Under the pieces are notes generated by a model, which did no database searches, had not been told where the DNA came from, and saw only the letters and a list, made by a program, of their open reading frames with translations. A stretch of 64,000 nucleotides of DNA, from contig JAGUCH010000005.1 in the NCBI GenBank assembly GCA_019096065.1, positions 3,286,001 to 3,350,000 on the forward strand. Direction: 5' to 3'. Both the position numbers and the translations under genes were made by a program. This DNA comes from Paracyclopina nana (taxonomy: Eukaryota > Arthropoda > Copepoda > Cyclopoida > Cyclopettidae). Below are positions 51,499 to 64,000 of this stretch, one piece after another (positions within the stretch are counted from its first letter, which is position 1; each line of letters opens with the position of its first letter).

Positions 51499-53955
51499 TT
51501 AGCTGCTACAGAGTCTTTGTTCAGCCTCCTCGATTGTGGAGAAGGCCACAAAAAGGCTCGGATCGGCACCCTGTAGAACTGATTCAATGTCGTCATTCAC
51601 AGCACAAAAGCAGACTGTTCGCCCGGATTTCTTCAGGCCTTTTGATAAAGCTCGTATACCCTGAAATGCGTAATTTGTAGCGCTGCAATAGGAGAGATGA
51701 TGAAAATTACACATACTTTTGCAGCTGTGAAGTCCATTTCACAGACGCTCGAAAAGTCCATAATAATTGGAGTTTCTTCATGACTCGTCATAGCTGGAGT
51801 TTCTTCGTTGGCCTCCACATCAGAGCATGCTTCTTTGGCCATCATCGAAGCTGAACTCAGCCTAGTTTTGATATTTTCCACCGACGGAAAAAATAAAGCT
51901 CGATCAGGTTTGATCAGGAGGTACGGCAAATTATCGACCTATAAATCCCACCAAAAGATAAATGTGAGATCAAATGGGTAAAAGTTATCATTACGCACTT
52001 TTTGAGTCGTAATCGAAATCTTGGGGCTTCCCGATGCATGCAGCAAAATGCAGAGATGCGACACGCTCCCTATAATCATGCCCATTTCAGGGCTGACAAA
52101 TAGACCAATAAAAAACGTCAAAGCGTAGGGAACGATATCCAACTCTGGAAAGTAGAGCTTAATTAAAATTCTGCGATGCCATCAGAGGCCATAAACTAAC
52201 TTTTGGACCTCCAAATGGGTAGCAATATCTCCACTTCAATGGTGAAAATCATGGCACAAATGATGACTGCGGAGAGTGCAGAGGTGGGGATATAGGCAAA
52301 ATGCGGGGTGAGGAAGGCGCAGGCCGCAATGATTATGAGGCCAGTCACGCATCCTCCGAAAGTGGTTTGCACGCCTGAGGCTGAATTTATGGCAGACCTT
52401 CCAAATGAGGCTGTCACCGGCATGCTGCCAACAAAAGAGCCGACGAACTGACAAACTCCCAAAGCCACGATTTCTTGCGATGCATCCATTTTTCCAATTG
52501 GGGCTGCAAGCAAAAAGCACAGAATTGAGCAGACTAATCCATCAAGGTAGAAAATTCGTACGGGTATAAAACTTGGCAATAGCCAAATGCTGCAGAATGG
52601 ATACGAGGGGCAGCATGAGAAGCCCAATGCCGAATTCTTCCGCCATGTCCAAAGGATTAGGCAATGATGAATTGGTTGTCAACGTCACGTTCGTGTTGAA
52701 TTGCCAAGGCAATTGCCAAGCTGGAAGGCCCTCCTCGACTGAGCCAGTGATAATTAGAGCATCGTGGACTTTATAAATCTCCTCCAGAGCATAGGCCAGG
52801 GCAGCGGACACTATGACAACTAGAGTGTTTCTGGAGATCGAGATTAACCACTTTGCTTTGCGGATGCTGCGTGCTCGCATCGATTCGGGATCCGAGCCCT
52901 CGAGCCATCTGAACTCTTTAAATTTCTATTTCAAACAAATTGAGATGATGATAAAATTGCGCTCAATGGCATCAAAATTACATACCCTTAGAAACAGGAG
53001 AATTCCAATGCTGGCAAAGCCTAGAGCAGCGTCACATGGCCTAATTGAGCTGATGTTGGAAAAGACACCGATCCACGTGTTGAGGAATCCGCGGCCAGGA
53101 ACCTAAAGATATCATTAATCATATATATGACGTACTACAGCATTAAACTACTACACTATACCTCCAGCCCTAAAAGTCCTTTGATCTGGCTCGTAGCCAC
53201 TTGAATGGAGACTGCTGACGTAAATGCAGAAATGACAGGTGCAGAAATGAAGTTGATCAGGCAGCCTATTTATGATATGAGCAAATGATAAACGTTCGGT
53301 TACGATGACATTTATAGCACAATGATTTACCCAAATTGAGCAACCCCGCCACGATCTCAATCAAGCCAACAAAAAAGGACAGCGTGAGAGAATAAATGGG
53401 CGATGGTCCAGCATAGTTGTACGACATGAGGGCATTGACAGCAGTGGGTCCCACGGTGGTCTCCTTGATTGTTCCGAAGATGGCATAGGCAAATCCTGGG
53501 ATTATCGATGCATACAGCCCGTACTACATTGTAATAAAGAATACCAAAAGTTAGGTTCCAGCCGCAGAGGACATATTTTATCAAGTCGGCACGACGGGGG
53601 GTAGGCATACTAATAGCTCAGGGGGTTTACGAAGCCAAAGATGATCGGTAATTATATTGGGAGGCCCTATGCTATGCGCAGTAGGGATCCACTCACTGCA
53701 AATTTGGCTAACCTGAAGTGGCAATCCGGCTAAGGGAGCATAACCGATGCCCTGAGGTATGACGGTCAACGCGCAGGTCAGCCCGGCAATCAAGTCGCCC
53801 GTGAAGCAGGCAAGAGTGTAGTTTCGTGCGAAATCCACGAAGGGGAACCGGTTAAGCCAAGCCCGCCTTGTGCAACCCGCTCGCGTTTTCCGCTGGGCGT
53901 AGCTTTTGGCCCGCTTGTACGCCACGTTAGCTTCTGACTGAGGTTTGCTCATCAT
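51499..53955 (-). CDS. Slc26a11: SLC26A11-like sulfate/anion transporter with STAS domain
   Basis: A membrane anion exchanger or channel of the SLC26/SulP family. Nine exons: 53955-53713, 53523-53331, 53265-53162, 53102-52986, 52925-52562, 52503-52201, 52144-51999, 51938-51717 and 51660-51499; 618 codons including stop, 617 residues, close to human SLC26A11. The ATG is the first of two adjacent Met codons; an acceptor five bases upstream implies a leader intron. Markers are AGLTCALTVIPQGIGYAPLA, the YGLYAS exon start, KETTVGPTA, and PVTASFGRSAINSASGVQT. The final acceptor at 51661 is chosen because it restores the STAS alignment (CEMDFTAAK then GIRALSKGLKKSG); an earlier AG would shift the frame. 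The extracellular loop in exon 5 has NVT and NSS glycosylation sites. Confidence 0.93.
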
Positions 53956-56900
53956 CGAATCTGCAAAGGAGGAAAAAAGCGATGGTGATCTCAACTGATT
54001 TGTCCGGACTGTTCATGATGAAAAAATATCCTATTATGCATAGGGTGGAGTGCTGGAATGAGAGGGGTCTTTTTTCGCAAGTCACAATAAGCAGCATCTT
54101 TTTTCCATTGTGTTCCGACATTATCTTTAATAGAATCATGAATATTTGTCATATGAGTATAATTGAGCAATTTGTTGATGGGGTTGCGTCTGCTGCCGCG
54201 CGGCGGCCGCTCGAGTGCGAAAAAAGATAGCCACAAAAAAGGTTGACAGGTCCATTTCTCTTGCACGTAATTATTATTTCGCATTTTGCTGCCGCCGCGC
54301 TGCTCAAAAAAGTAAGCAACATATTATATACTGTGTTAGTAAATTGTGCTAACCTCACAGCAACTTAAAAATGGGTAGGAAAAATTAGATTTTACGGTAA
54401 GAAAACTGCAGCTAGTTTTCTGTAATAGACTTGTAAAATCGGTTCCCTGTATGGCCGAGTGTGAATGTATGCAAATGTTATTCATGCCTTCCGGGAAACA
54501 AGTACTATTATTATTGATGCTAACAATTTCACTACCCAACAACCTTAGATTTCCATGATAATCTCCGAGTAGAAATAACATAATTAGGAATCTTGGGTGA
54601 TTATGTAGAAGCAATTATGCTAGGTGCAAAGAAGCTTTTGGTATATTTAGATTGCGCTAGCCAAATATGATTTACGTTCTCTGGATAATCAGGTTGATGT
54701 GAGGAATAATTTCTAGATTAATAACATCACGATCGACGGCCTGAACCACGGCCACGGTGAGTCGCAAAACTATTTAGCTCAGTTTGGTCAGCTCAATTTC
54801 ATGCTGATTTTTGGTGATCTCTAAATTTGCTACACTCTTTAAAGCGAGAGGAGAGTATAATTTGACGACGGCCAACAGAAAAACAAACTACTACAGATGA
54901 TTCTCTTGGAAAATCCTGTTTTTCAAAAGGCCCAGCAGCTCATTAGAGAAAATGCATGCCAAGTGGGGCTCCTTTTTAACGACCATTCCTGCAGACCACG
55001 TGATGGTAATTTGCCAATTTGCGAATTCTGAGAAGAAGCAGAAAATACAAATTCCACCGAAGACACACCGTGTTAATAAAGAGAACACGTGGCGGAAGCC
55101 GCCATTATTCATTCCGCACCTGAAAAAGGGCTGCGTACGCATCGAAAGTACTCAGTCAGGTCAAGAATGAGAATATGGTTATGACTTTAATGATGATGAT
55201 GATCATCATCATATGCTGCTTAGTATGTGCTTTTGTGGGCATGAATGCAAAGCTTTTATCGGCACACAATCTCTTTTCCACAGAGGGATCCACCCCTTAA
55301 GGGACTTTTAAGGAGACTCAAAAGATGGAAAATGACTCGGTCAAAATTCACCTAGATCGACCAGAACACTTAAGGCTGCTTCCCAATTGTTTTTCCATTA
55401 CCAGCACTTTCATGGGAAAATGCAGCCACTTGTTGCGATCAAACTGATGGCCCAAACATGAGCTTTTAAAGGCATTTTGCTTCCGAGTGGAATCTCATTA
55501 AATTGTCAGCATCTCGCGTTTTGAAAAGAATTCTATTACTTATTGATGCCTTTGTGACGTTTTTTAGCACCTAAGGTGTTTCTTCAAGGTGGCACTTTTT
55601 GCCTTTTTTCATTTAGCATTATTTCATGGAATTTCAGTGGGATTGACGGATGGGGTTTGTTTCAAGATGGCGTTGATAAGAAAATGTTATGCTTCTTCTA
55701 AAGTCGTGAGTCGAGGCAAAAACCATGATTCTATCTTGAACGATGGTCAAATATCATTTACTATGAAGGAGGCCTATCCAAAACAGACGAAGCCATAAAC
55801 TACGCAAATAGGGTGTCATTAGCATGCTCAAGAGCCATTAATTAAGCTCGGCTTCTTCTAATTGAGGCCCTTTTTTTCCATCTTGCGTTTTCACAACTTC
55901 AGCTTTGGAAAAAGATGAAATAATGGATTTCACTTACACAATTCACAACGTGGCAACACTTTGCTCAAATTTGATATTAGGCAAATCTAGTACTTGCACC
56001 AGCTAAAAGTTTTTTGATGCTGTTTGCAATTTTGAGGCATTTTTTAGCGCTGAAGTTTTTTGGTGGATTTAATCGGAGTGGTACCCTTTTTAAAATGTCA
56101 TTTATGTCGTTATTTCAAGTTTTTATCTTTCTAAGGCGGCAAGTGCTCTCGATATACGAAATAATTCGCGTTCAGGGCTCACTCCATAATTTAAATAAAG
56201 TCAGACATAGGCCTGGAAAAAATTGCGAGCACATCATAATGAGCAGTTAAGTTACAGAGACGTTTCAAGAGTAATGATACAGTAATAATAGAAGGGCTAG
56301 TCAAGTCATCTAGATCGATTAACCTTTTAAAGATTTCACTGCTTTAGGGGTGACACGTTAAAAGATCCAATTAGATGCCGCGCTGGATCCTTTCTTGGTC
56401 TGCAATTAACCTGGTTTACAGCACCAGGTGGGAAATAACGACGCCAGCTTTAGCGAACAACCAGCCCAGGATAATGGAGACATTGCACAGTTGTTAATGG
56501 CGCCTACTTTTTTCTACCTTTCTCTTGCCCATTATCTTTCATCATTATTATCATACTACTACGTTCTATGAGGGTCAAGTTGGTTTTTTTCCTCTAGCCC
56601 TCAGGTGATACCTTCTAGTTTCTACTCTGGTGCAAATCTCACGAGATAATCCTTGAAGGTGTAATTTCAAAATTGAATTGTAACTCAGCTACTATAAAGG
56701 AGTCGATGGATCCAAAGTTGGCTTTTTCGATAGCCATAAATTATAGCAATGCACTGCCAGCAGCTGGAAATAATCATGCTTAGAAACGTCTTAACAAAAA
56801 ACCGCTAATTGTAATAAATGCCCCACTAATGGGCTCCTTTTGTGCACTCGGGCAATGACTTCATTGCTAGGCTTTTATGATTACTACTAATAACAACTTC

Positions 56901-58853
56901 CGTGGAAATTTACGGCCTGACGTGGCCAAATGCCCTGCAAGATGATTTATGCGCGTGGTCTGCATATTTGAGATTATTCTGGGTTGGCACCTCGTGGAGG
57001 AGCCTCAACAAAGTGCAAAAAAAAAGAGTTTAATCATTGATGAACTCTGGCGATAACAGCTATAGTATTTGGTGAGCAAAAACTGCAGCAGTGCAAAAAG
57101 CGGTCAGCAAAAACTGAATATCACCCACGTGTAATTTATGTATGTAAAATTACCTACTAGCAAAGACAGGCATGGGTGACACCATTATTATGAAAAATTG
57201 GTTCACGGGAAGCATAATTTGTTCGTTAGAACTTTTGTTATTAACTTAACGAGGGCCTGATGTCAACTCGGGTCATTTCAGAAATTGGTGCAAGCAGGGC
57301 AATTACGAGAGGAAAAATTAGTGTGAACAAGGATATCCTGAAATGATGAGTTTGCTCCAAATTACTACAAGTAGTTTTAGGGGAAGGTCACGCCATCCAT
57401 GCATTTGATGATGGAGCATTCTTTGTTCAACCGAGAGTCCGTTTTCTTATGTCAGTTTCATTTTCCTTCAAAAAGGGGCAAGAATGATGTCTCAATTTTT
57501 GAGAGGTTCTTGAGAGCCATGCATGGACGCGACTACTGAGGGGCAAAAGTGGGCTAAAAAGGGCCGTGGCCATTTCCAAAATTGTAAGAAACTTTTCACC
57601 TACAACCACTCCCACAGTGCACATACTGCTGCTGCTTTGGGTAGTAAATTATACGGTTTTTTCTCAGCTCCATACCCTTAAGTCATGTCCGCCATGTTTG
57701 AGAAACCAATAACATGGTGATCTAGTGACCCATAGATGGTCAAACATTTACCATGCTGAAATATCTCACTTTCAAAATCTGTCCGGATTTTTTCGTAATA
57801 GTAGCGTTCAGTCAAATTTTTAAAGGGCCATGAAAACGGTGGACAGCTTACGCAGAGACGATGAAGCCCTCAAATAGTTGCGTGCCCTGAAATCTAGTCC
57901 CCTTTGGGGGGATTACACACACATAAAAAAAATAGGTGGCTTCCACTAAATTAAATTTTCCAGCAAATTTGCAGGCTGCAAGATTACGATCAGGCTAGCG
58001 CAGTTTTGCAACATCTATCTCAGCTTTTAGGTATATGCCGGCAAAAAATGCGAAATCGCTCAACTTAAAGAAATGTGAAACGAGGCATGGGAAGGGAAAC
58101 GTAGCGAGGCCTATAAGAGGATCAATCAACGGACGCGTATCAAAATGAGTGACTGATGATGCATGAAATTGAATTGCAATAATCGCGACAAGGCCAGCTT
58201 TAAATACCCCTAACATACAGATATAGACTTGTACGAGCAACTCCCAAATAAAACCGTAGCTCAAAATTGTAATTGGTCAGTATTTCTAGGTCAATTTTGA
58301 TTGCCGTGGGCACCTTGGTGTCCTAACTTGCAGCCAATAATAAATGATGTGATGAAGAAAAAATAGGAACTTTCAATGGCACCAGCTCGAAATAATGCCT
58401 GACATCAGTAGTTGTAACTTAATAAATTGCCAAGCAATGATAAAGCACATTTTACATTTATATTGTACTGAAATTGAGCACATGTTTTCTAAAGTTGTTT
58501 TCTTCGAAGGGCATCGCGGTTATTTAAAAGAAGCTCTAGATATTTGTTTGCTCACTTAGTTAACAATTTCATGAGAGCTTTTGAATTTTGTAGCCAAATA
58601 CAAAAGAAAAATAGTACATCCGAAGTCAAAATGAAACAAACAAGGTTGCTAGCTCTCATATTTATAGCCAATTGGACGAAAACATCTTTCGTTTGATGGC
58701 TTTTTCGAGCCAGTATTTTTTAAACTGTCGCGCGCGAAACTTGCACCTGACAACGAGCGGCAATTTGATGTATAGCTTGAAAGTATGCCATTTTCTGTTG
58801 ATTGTCTTAACCAGCATTTCTAATGCCTTGTTCATGCATAATGAATGCTTTAA
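53956..58853. other. Intergenic, no gene supported
   Basis: The left edge holds the leader of the SLC26A11-like gene. The rest is AT-rich with only short unassigned frames. An ATG/CAT simple-sequence palindrome of 20 bases lies at 55193-55212. Confidence 0.45.
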
Positions 58854-59338
58854 TGCCCTGTTCATCTACTCTACTTTTTCGTAACTTTCTTGACTTACCC
58901 TACGAAAAAAGGTGTCGTAACTCCACGAATTTCTATAAGCTGTCGTAGTTTTAAAGAGCTGGTGTTATGTTATCGATGCCTCTAGGATTGACTAAACTAA
59001 TGCAACTTTGGAAAGAATCCCCACTTGTGACAGACCTATCAGAATGTTTTAGTCGGCCCTAGCAGGCGGCTTTACTTGCTGTAAGACTCATCCTTACGTT
59101 AGGACACACTAAACCAAAGGAAGGTTTGAAGTAAGCCCCTGAACAAAGGCAATTAAATATTGATTTAGTCAGCCCTAGCTAGCATGCGCTTAACTTGGTC
59201 TACGCGGTTACCCAATTCGTATGCCAACGACTGGTCTTACGCTGACTTAAGACAGTTTTTGTCGTTATAGAATAACGACAAATTTTTGTAAGACTCCTGA
59301 AGTTACGATAGAAATTGTCGTTGTAGATGAACAGGGCA
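58854..59338. mobile_element. MITE family E with TAA target duplication
   Basis: 485 bases with ends TGCCCTGTTCATCTAC and GTAGATGAACAGGGCA, flanked on both sides by TAA (58851-58853 and 59339-59341). The interior has diverged internal repeats, such as TTAGTCGGCCCTAGC against TTAGTCAGCCCTAGC, and a GTCGTTATAGAATAACGAC hairpin. A near-copy of the left end lies just outside it at about 58821. No protein is encoded. The TAA target suggests PIF/Harbinger. Confidence 0.85.
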
Positions 59339-59341
59339 TAA

Positions 59342-59915
59342 GTTTTGGAAAAATTGTCTGTAAGAAAAGTGAATCTGCCGCTGACTGCCACTCTTGGTTT
59401 TCGGCATTTTGGCTTAAAAAATCTAGTTTTTTTCACCTTATTTCATTAAAAAAGACGAAATTCAACTATTGATTTTGCTGGAAGTGTCTAAACTGTGGCG
59501 CACTCAATAGCCAAAATTAGATTTGTTGTTTACTTTCAACGTGTCTTTAATTCGATCTTATTTTTTTGTATCAGCTAGCAATCGACGTAAGACAATTTTT
59601 CTCCTTTCCTATAGGTTATTTTTATGCATTTTCCTTTGGAGTTTGGGGCGCTCATGAACAGGACAATAAACCCAAAGACGAAAAATAGTCTAATTTTCGA
59701 GCAGCCATGTCAAATGAAGTGGGCAAAGTAGGCGGCTAGATAGCGCAGAGAAGCATGTGACTTTACACCATATGCTCATTAAATGAGGTTCTCTCCTTTT
59801 TTAACCTAAGAGCCAAAAGTTAAAAAGGCTCACAGCAACAGTAAGCCACTGATCATCATGTTAAACACGTCTTTGCTTAACTTGATAGCTCACAGCAAAG
59901 AACTAATAAGTCAAC
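59342..59915. other. Upstream region of the GPCR gene
   Basis: No gene seen. It should contain the promoter and leader of the receptor gene. Confidence 0.45.
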
Positions 59916-61487
59916 ATGAATTTTAGCGAGCTTTCCCAGGCCGACATCGAATGGGAATTGAACAACAATTCAAGTAATGATCAAATCTCCAATTGAACGC
60001 TTCCTAAAATATAAAATACGCAAACTTTTCTAGGCAATGAGGAATTTAACCATTTCCTCCTAAATTGGACGAGCTCAGGAGATTTGGCTGATTTTCATGG
60101 AATGAAAACAGGTAAGCAGAATTTTTTTCACCAAGAATATCTAATACAGTATAGAATCATCAGATTATTGGCACGATTTGTTTGAATACAAGTTTATGAG
60201 GTACTCTGCTGCTGCCATGTGCCTTTTTGCCAGCATCTGCAGTCCCCCCGTAATTCTCAACGTTGTGAATTACAACCAGAACAGGCACATAAGGTAAGGC
60301 CCCAATTAAACTAGCCAACACAATCGTAAAAAGATCAACTTTAGGACAATCTTACACCACATGGAGTCAGGAATAATGTGGAATGCCTTGATGTTGAGCC
60401 CTGTGCAATTAATTGAGGTGGCAAGACTGGTTTTCGGACCTTTGCCTCATTTCATTTGCAATGCAAATTTCTTGCTGAAAAATTCGTTTATTTCGATTGG
60501 CACAGTCTTATGCCTAGATGCGTTGGTCATTTTTAGGGTACGAAATTCAGAATTTCATCATGAAACAGCCATTTATTCCGCTAAATATCTTATATTTTTA
60601 GTATCTGTACATTTTTGTGTTCAAAAACTTTGCTCCTCTCGACGAGGACTTTTTTGGGCGATTTCTGTACCTAACCATTGGCTTTATTACGACCTCCTTT
60701 GGCCTCATTTTCAAATATATTCCGGGCAAAATGCCGGTCAATCACTACATATGCTTAGGCGAAGATCCCTCAACTGATCCTTACCCTAACAAAAAGGTAA
60801 AGTGGCAAAATAATTCCTTGTTTAAAAATTCAAAAAATGGTCCACTTTCAGTTTGCCATGAATTCAATATTGCCTGCAATGTCGTTGGTGTGCTACATTG
60901 TGGTCACAGTCAAGATTCGCAAGCACAAAAAACGATTCATGGCACCACGGATTAATATACAAAATGTGGGCCTCAAAAACGACCCTGAATCGACACCTCA
61001 GCCGGTCGTCTGCTTCCAAATGGCGGCAATGGCAAATAAATCCACTTTTGTGAATTTAGCCATTTTGGTAAGAGAACATTTTCAATTATGAGTAATAGTG
61101 AAAAATAATACGCAACGCTGAACTTTCCAGTTTTTGGGCTTGACATTGATGGTGGAATCTTTCCTATTCAGCTTGGTTGTCAATAGAATGACACCCTATG
61201 AAATCATGTCCAATCCTTTGAGTAAGTTTCAATTGAGCTTCATTTGCGCGGATGAGCCAAAACTTTGCTGCTATTCTCCAGGCACATTTCTCGTCTACTG
61301 GCACCAAAGCTACGCAGCCTCCGTGTACATGTGGGGCTTTTTGGGCATTTCCTACTACAAAAACCCCGAGCTGAGAACTAGTGAAGCTAGCCAAATTCAT
61401 CCTAATGATAAACCACAAAACAAAAGATATTCTCTTTCAGATCTGAAAGAATTTTTGCTCGAGCTTTTCCCAGGTCACCATCAATGA
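59916..61487 (+). CDS. Orphan seven-transmembrane receptor, rhodopsin-like
   Basis: Predicted cell-surface G-protein-coupled receptor with unknown ligand. Seven exons: 59916-59973, 60034-60111, 60164-60293, 60345-60537, 60602-60796, 60852-61067 and 61131-61487; 409 codons including stop, 408 residues. The N-terminus is acidic with NNS and NWT glycosylation sites. Helix 1 is near AAAMCLFASICSPPVILNVV. A Cys opens helix 3 (ICNANFLL), and the end of helix 3 reads IFRYLYIF in place of the usual DRY. A Cys in the second outer loop (YICLGED) can pair with the first. Helix 5 (ILPAMSLVCYIVVTV) is followed by a basic loop (KIRKHKKR). Helix 6 is LGLTLMVESFLFSLVV. Helix 7 is short and ends FLGISYYKNPELR, in place of NPxxY. 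I do not recognise the subfamily; lineage-specific arthropod orphan receptors look like this. Confidence 0.8.
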
Positions 61488-61791
61488 TGGAAGAATGAGC
61501 GCAGATTTTTTAACGAGGATCCATGGAATGCCACTTGTAAATCTGTTTGTGTTATCAAAAGGTTTCACTCTAGCTGTCACCCCACATAAAAGCCTTTCAT
61601 GCCAGCAAAAGAAGAGATGTCATCCTAAATTTGCAGCTGGCAAGGCAGCCCTAATCAGTTGATTGTGAGGCCAAGATTTACACCGGAAGATGCTTGGAAA
61701 GAATTATTCTCGCAAGTCAGCTAATTTCACTTGACAAATGAGGCATCATGTGAGGATTTGACGCGCAAACAATCGTGATGCAGCAACTCTC
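61488..61791. other. Gap between convergent genes
   Basis: Presumably 3' UTR of the GPCR gene and of the small minus-strand frame. No other feature seen. Confidence 0.4.
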
Positions 61792-62250
61792 TTAAACATC
61801 CATGAATCTCTTTAACCTAGCATGCACAGCTACAAAAGCCGAGTGTACAATTCTCCCATAAAAATAACGATGAAGAAGACTCTTGTAGATTAACTTAAAA
61901 AAATAAAGCACGAGCCCCTGAAATTTTGCGGGCACAAAATCCTCCTCTATTATTTTGCCTCCGGAGAAAGAGACAATTAAAGGCAAGAGATTAATGAATA
62001 TTATCAAGCAGTCGTCTCGCCGCAAGAAGTCCTCGATTATTTTCACGATTTTGAGGGGGTCTCTCATTTGGAATTCAAAATGATGGAAATCTCTCAGCTC
62101 TCGCTTACCTGCTGCATTTTTGGATGATGTCGGTCCAATGATGGTAGGAGCGTTTTGAGAGGATGACAGTAAACTTTGGTCTTCTGCTCTTTTGCCATTG
62201 TTTTGCTCCCCTTGAGGCACAAAATCACTTGTAGGATTCTCATCACCCAT
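61792..62250 (-). CDS. Unassigned protein of 152 residues, possibly the 5' exon of a longer gene
   Basis: I do not recognise it. The ATG sits in a CAACATGG context typical of arthropod starts. A Ser/Gln/Asn-rich N-terminus of about 48 residues is followed by a hydrophobic and basic part (DCLIIFINLLPLIVSF, FQGLVLYFFKLIYKSLL) that could be a membrane segment. A strong donor (GCAGCAG then GTAAGC) at about 62110 falls inside the frame, so the real transcript may be spliced there and only the first part coding. Upstream, a pyrimidine-rich acceptor at about 62413 marks the start of the exon containing the ATG, whose earlier part is closed by stops in every frame. I consider it a probable gene with uncertain structure. 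Confidence 0.4.
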   Translation of the reverse strand: MGDENPTSDFVPQGEQNNGKRAEDQSLLSSSQNAPTIIGPTSSKNAAGKRELRDFHHFEFQMRDPLKIVKIIEDFLRRDDCLIIFINLLPLIVSFSGGKIIEEDFVPAKFQGLVLYFFKLIYKSLLHRYFYGRIVHSAFVAVHARLKRFMDV

Positions 62251-64000
62251 GTTGTAGCTGTACTGTAGTGTCTGCTGATGTTACGCAACTGCTAGCAGTG
62301 CTGAGGCTTTCTCGCCATAATTCCGGCGGGAAATTCAAAGTTGCACCAGAACTCGTTTGGCAGCTTTTGGTGATGTATTGTCCCAGTTTCCAAACATGTC
62401 CTTCCTCGTGACCTGCAAGAGGAACAAAAACAAGAAGAATGAAGATGATCCCAGCAGTATTCGAGTAAAATGCAAATTTTTCTCAGGGACACGCATCCAT
62501 TCTGTATAGCATTTGGTCACAAACTTTTATGGGCAAAAAGCAGCCCACCCTCCCCGCAACCAACCCTTTTTCTCAGCAGAGCCGACAAAGCACTTCCATA
62601 TAATGGAGCAAAAACAAACATAAACCCAGGATGCATCGTACACGTATATGTATAAGCTGAATAAAAACCTTTTAAGACCAATAAATAATCCGCTGGCTAG
62701 TGGCAGAAAAAAGATGAACGCTTTTTATGGCGGTTCATTAACTTGAATGAAACTCACTTTTAGATGCACTTTTTAAGAGCAAGTAAATCACAGCATATGT
62801 TTGATATATGATGTCTTTAGCGCTTTTTGAGCAATATCACGCGTTCCATTAAATTGCTCATAGCAATAAAAGGGAAGCATCGCATGATGAACTCTGTTCT
62901 CGTGGAGAATGCTTGAGTTTCGAGAGTCCTATCGTGAGTGCTGCAATGTCATTAAAAGAGGAAAAATATATAGCAGTATCTTGGCACTAAAAGTCGAGAT
63001 TGGGGGAAAATAAACGCGCGCACATTTGATAACAATCTTCCAAGTTGTTGTTATGCTTCGAGACTAAGTTTCGCAGCATTGGTCAAGTGAAAATCATGTT
63101 TAAATCCCCATAGTCCATTAACCCACTTAACTTTTATGACTTGGCAATCGATCTAGAGTGGTGGCAAATTTCGATAAGTGATGGAGGGTTAGCCATTAAA
63201 TAAATCGATCCACAAGATTGAACCATGTCGTACAGCCACGATTTATGGACAAACTCGAAAAAAATTCGATTGACATTTTAACGCCGCTAAGCTATGCTTT
63301 TTTAAAGCATCGGCGCGGGGTGGTAAAGATCAACGCGCGTGGAATTCAAAGATGTGAAAGTTAATCCGATATCATGCTAAAAAAAGAACTTGGCTGGCAC
63401 ATATTGTAAGGTTGGTGGTGGTCACTCATTGTTGAGCATCCTTTGTTGCTTCTGACCTAGAGCTTAAATAGGTTTTGAAGAGGCCGCTCGTAAACTAACC
63501 ACTCTGCTATATAGCCAGGTTACTGTGGAACAATTTCAAAGTTTCACAGCTTGAAGTAATAACAATAATATCTGTATTTTGAGCAAACTTCCTCGTGACT
63601 ACAAATCACGTTTCCGAAGCAAAATGAGTCATGCTTGAAATTGTTTGGACGTTTTATTGCTTGGGCGTGGATATGGCTATTTTCTATTATTCTCTGGGTC
63701 ACCGAGCAAATTCAGTTTATCCACACTACGGTGAACCTAGTCAAAACCATTGAATCGTCAGTGCTGGCCATCCATAAATTCATGAAAGGGAATGCAGTCA
63801 GACATTTTGAAATGGGACAGTAAAGTTAGGTGGGAACCAAAAAGCTCAACCGCACACACAATGCTACCACTTCAAATGCTACCTTACTGGCAGACCATAA
63901 AAATTGGATTGTAAATTGAAGTTTAAAAATGTCCATTTCATGGCAATCGCACCCACTCTTGCACCAAAGTTTCTCGGACCACGCGCGCTTAAAGAAAACC
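62251..64000. other. No gene supported
   Basis: The first part includes the leader exon of the frame above. The rest is AT-rich. A plus-strand stretch at 63635-63823 encodes a hydrophobic 62-residue frame (FIAWAWIWLFSIILW) that lacks a normal ATG start; it could be an exon of a gene I cannot complete. Confidence 0.35.

Noticed and set aside
51661..51680. Earlier 3' splice site (TATTGCAG) for the last SLC26A11 exon
   Set aside because: It puts the exon in a frame that ends after about 29 codons and loses the STAS alignment; the AG at 51661 continues it without a gap.

Overview
The window is nuclear DNA from a multicellular animal, most likely an arthropod. Genes are split by introns with ordinary GT/AG borders, some only 50-70 bases long. 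The recognisable products are metazoan: a BTB-BACK-Kelch protein, a PDGF/VEGF-family ligand, a FoxK forkhead factor, Hedgehog acyltransferase, an SLC26A11-type anion transporter and a seven-helix receptor. Intergenic DNA is AT-rich and full of short fold-back transposons. I cannot name the species.

Layout. 1-3164 (minus): 5' part of a BTB-BACK-Kelch gene that runs off the left edge. 4850-7246 (minus): an intronless reading frame for a VEGF-domain protein with one membrane helix and a very long cytoplasmic tail. 8.7-23.6 kb: a transposon-rich block. Its main element is an intact 7,830-base DNA transposon (10264-18093) carrying two divergent genes, a 939-residue CACTA/Tnp2-like transposase and a spliced 955-residue partner I do not recognise. 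That element sits inside an older fold-back MITE, whose two halves can be matched to an uninterrupted copy at 22106. At least five MITE families lie in this block and at 58.9 kb. 23.6-44.6 kb: about 21 kb with no gene I can support. 44643-48056 (minus): FoxK, five coding exons. 49501-51388 (plus): HHAT, six exons. 51499-53955 (minus): SLC26A11-like, nine exons, tail to tail with HHAT. 59916-61487 (plus): orphan GPCR, seven exons. 61792-62250 (minus): small unassigned ORF.

Exon borders were worked out by hand from splice sites, reading phase and family alignment. For each multi-exon gene the exon lengths sum to a whole number of codons (FoxK 843, HHAT 532, SLC26A11-like 617, GPCR 408, transposase 939, transposon partner 955 residues).

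The host genes do not form one pathway. HHAT (palmitoylation of Hedgehog) and the VEGF-like ligand are developmental signalling components, FoxK a transcription factor, and SLC26A11 and the GPCR membrane proteins. The most notable items are the nested two-gene transposon and the membrane-anchored VEGF-domain protein.
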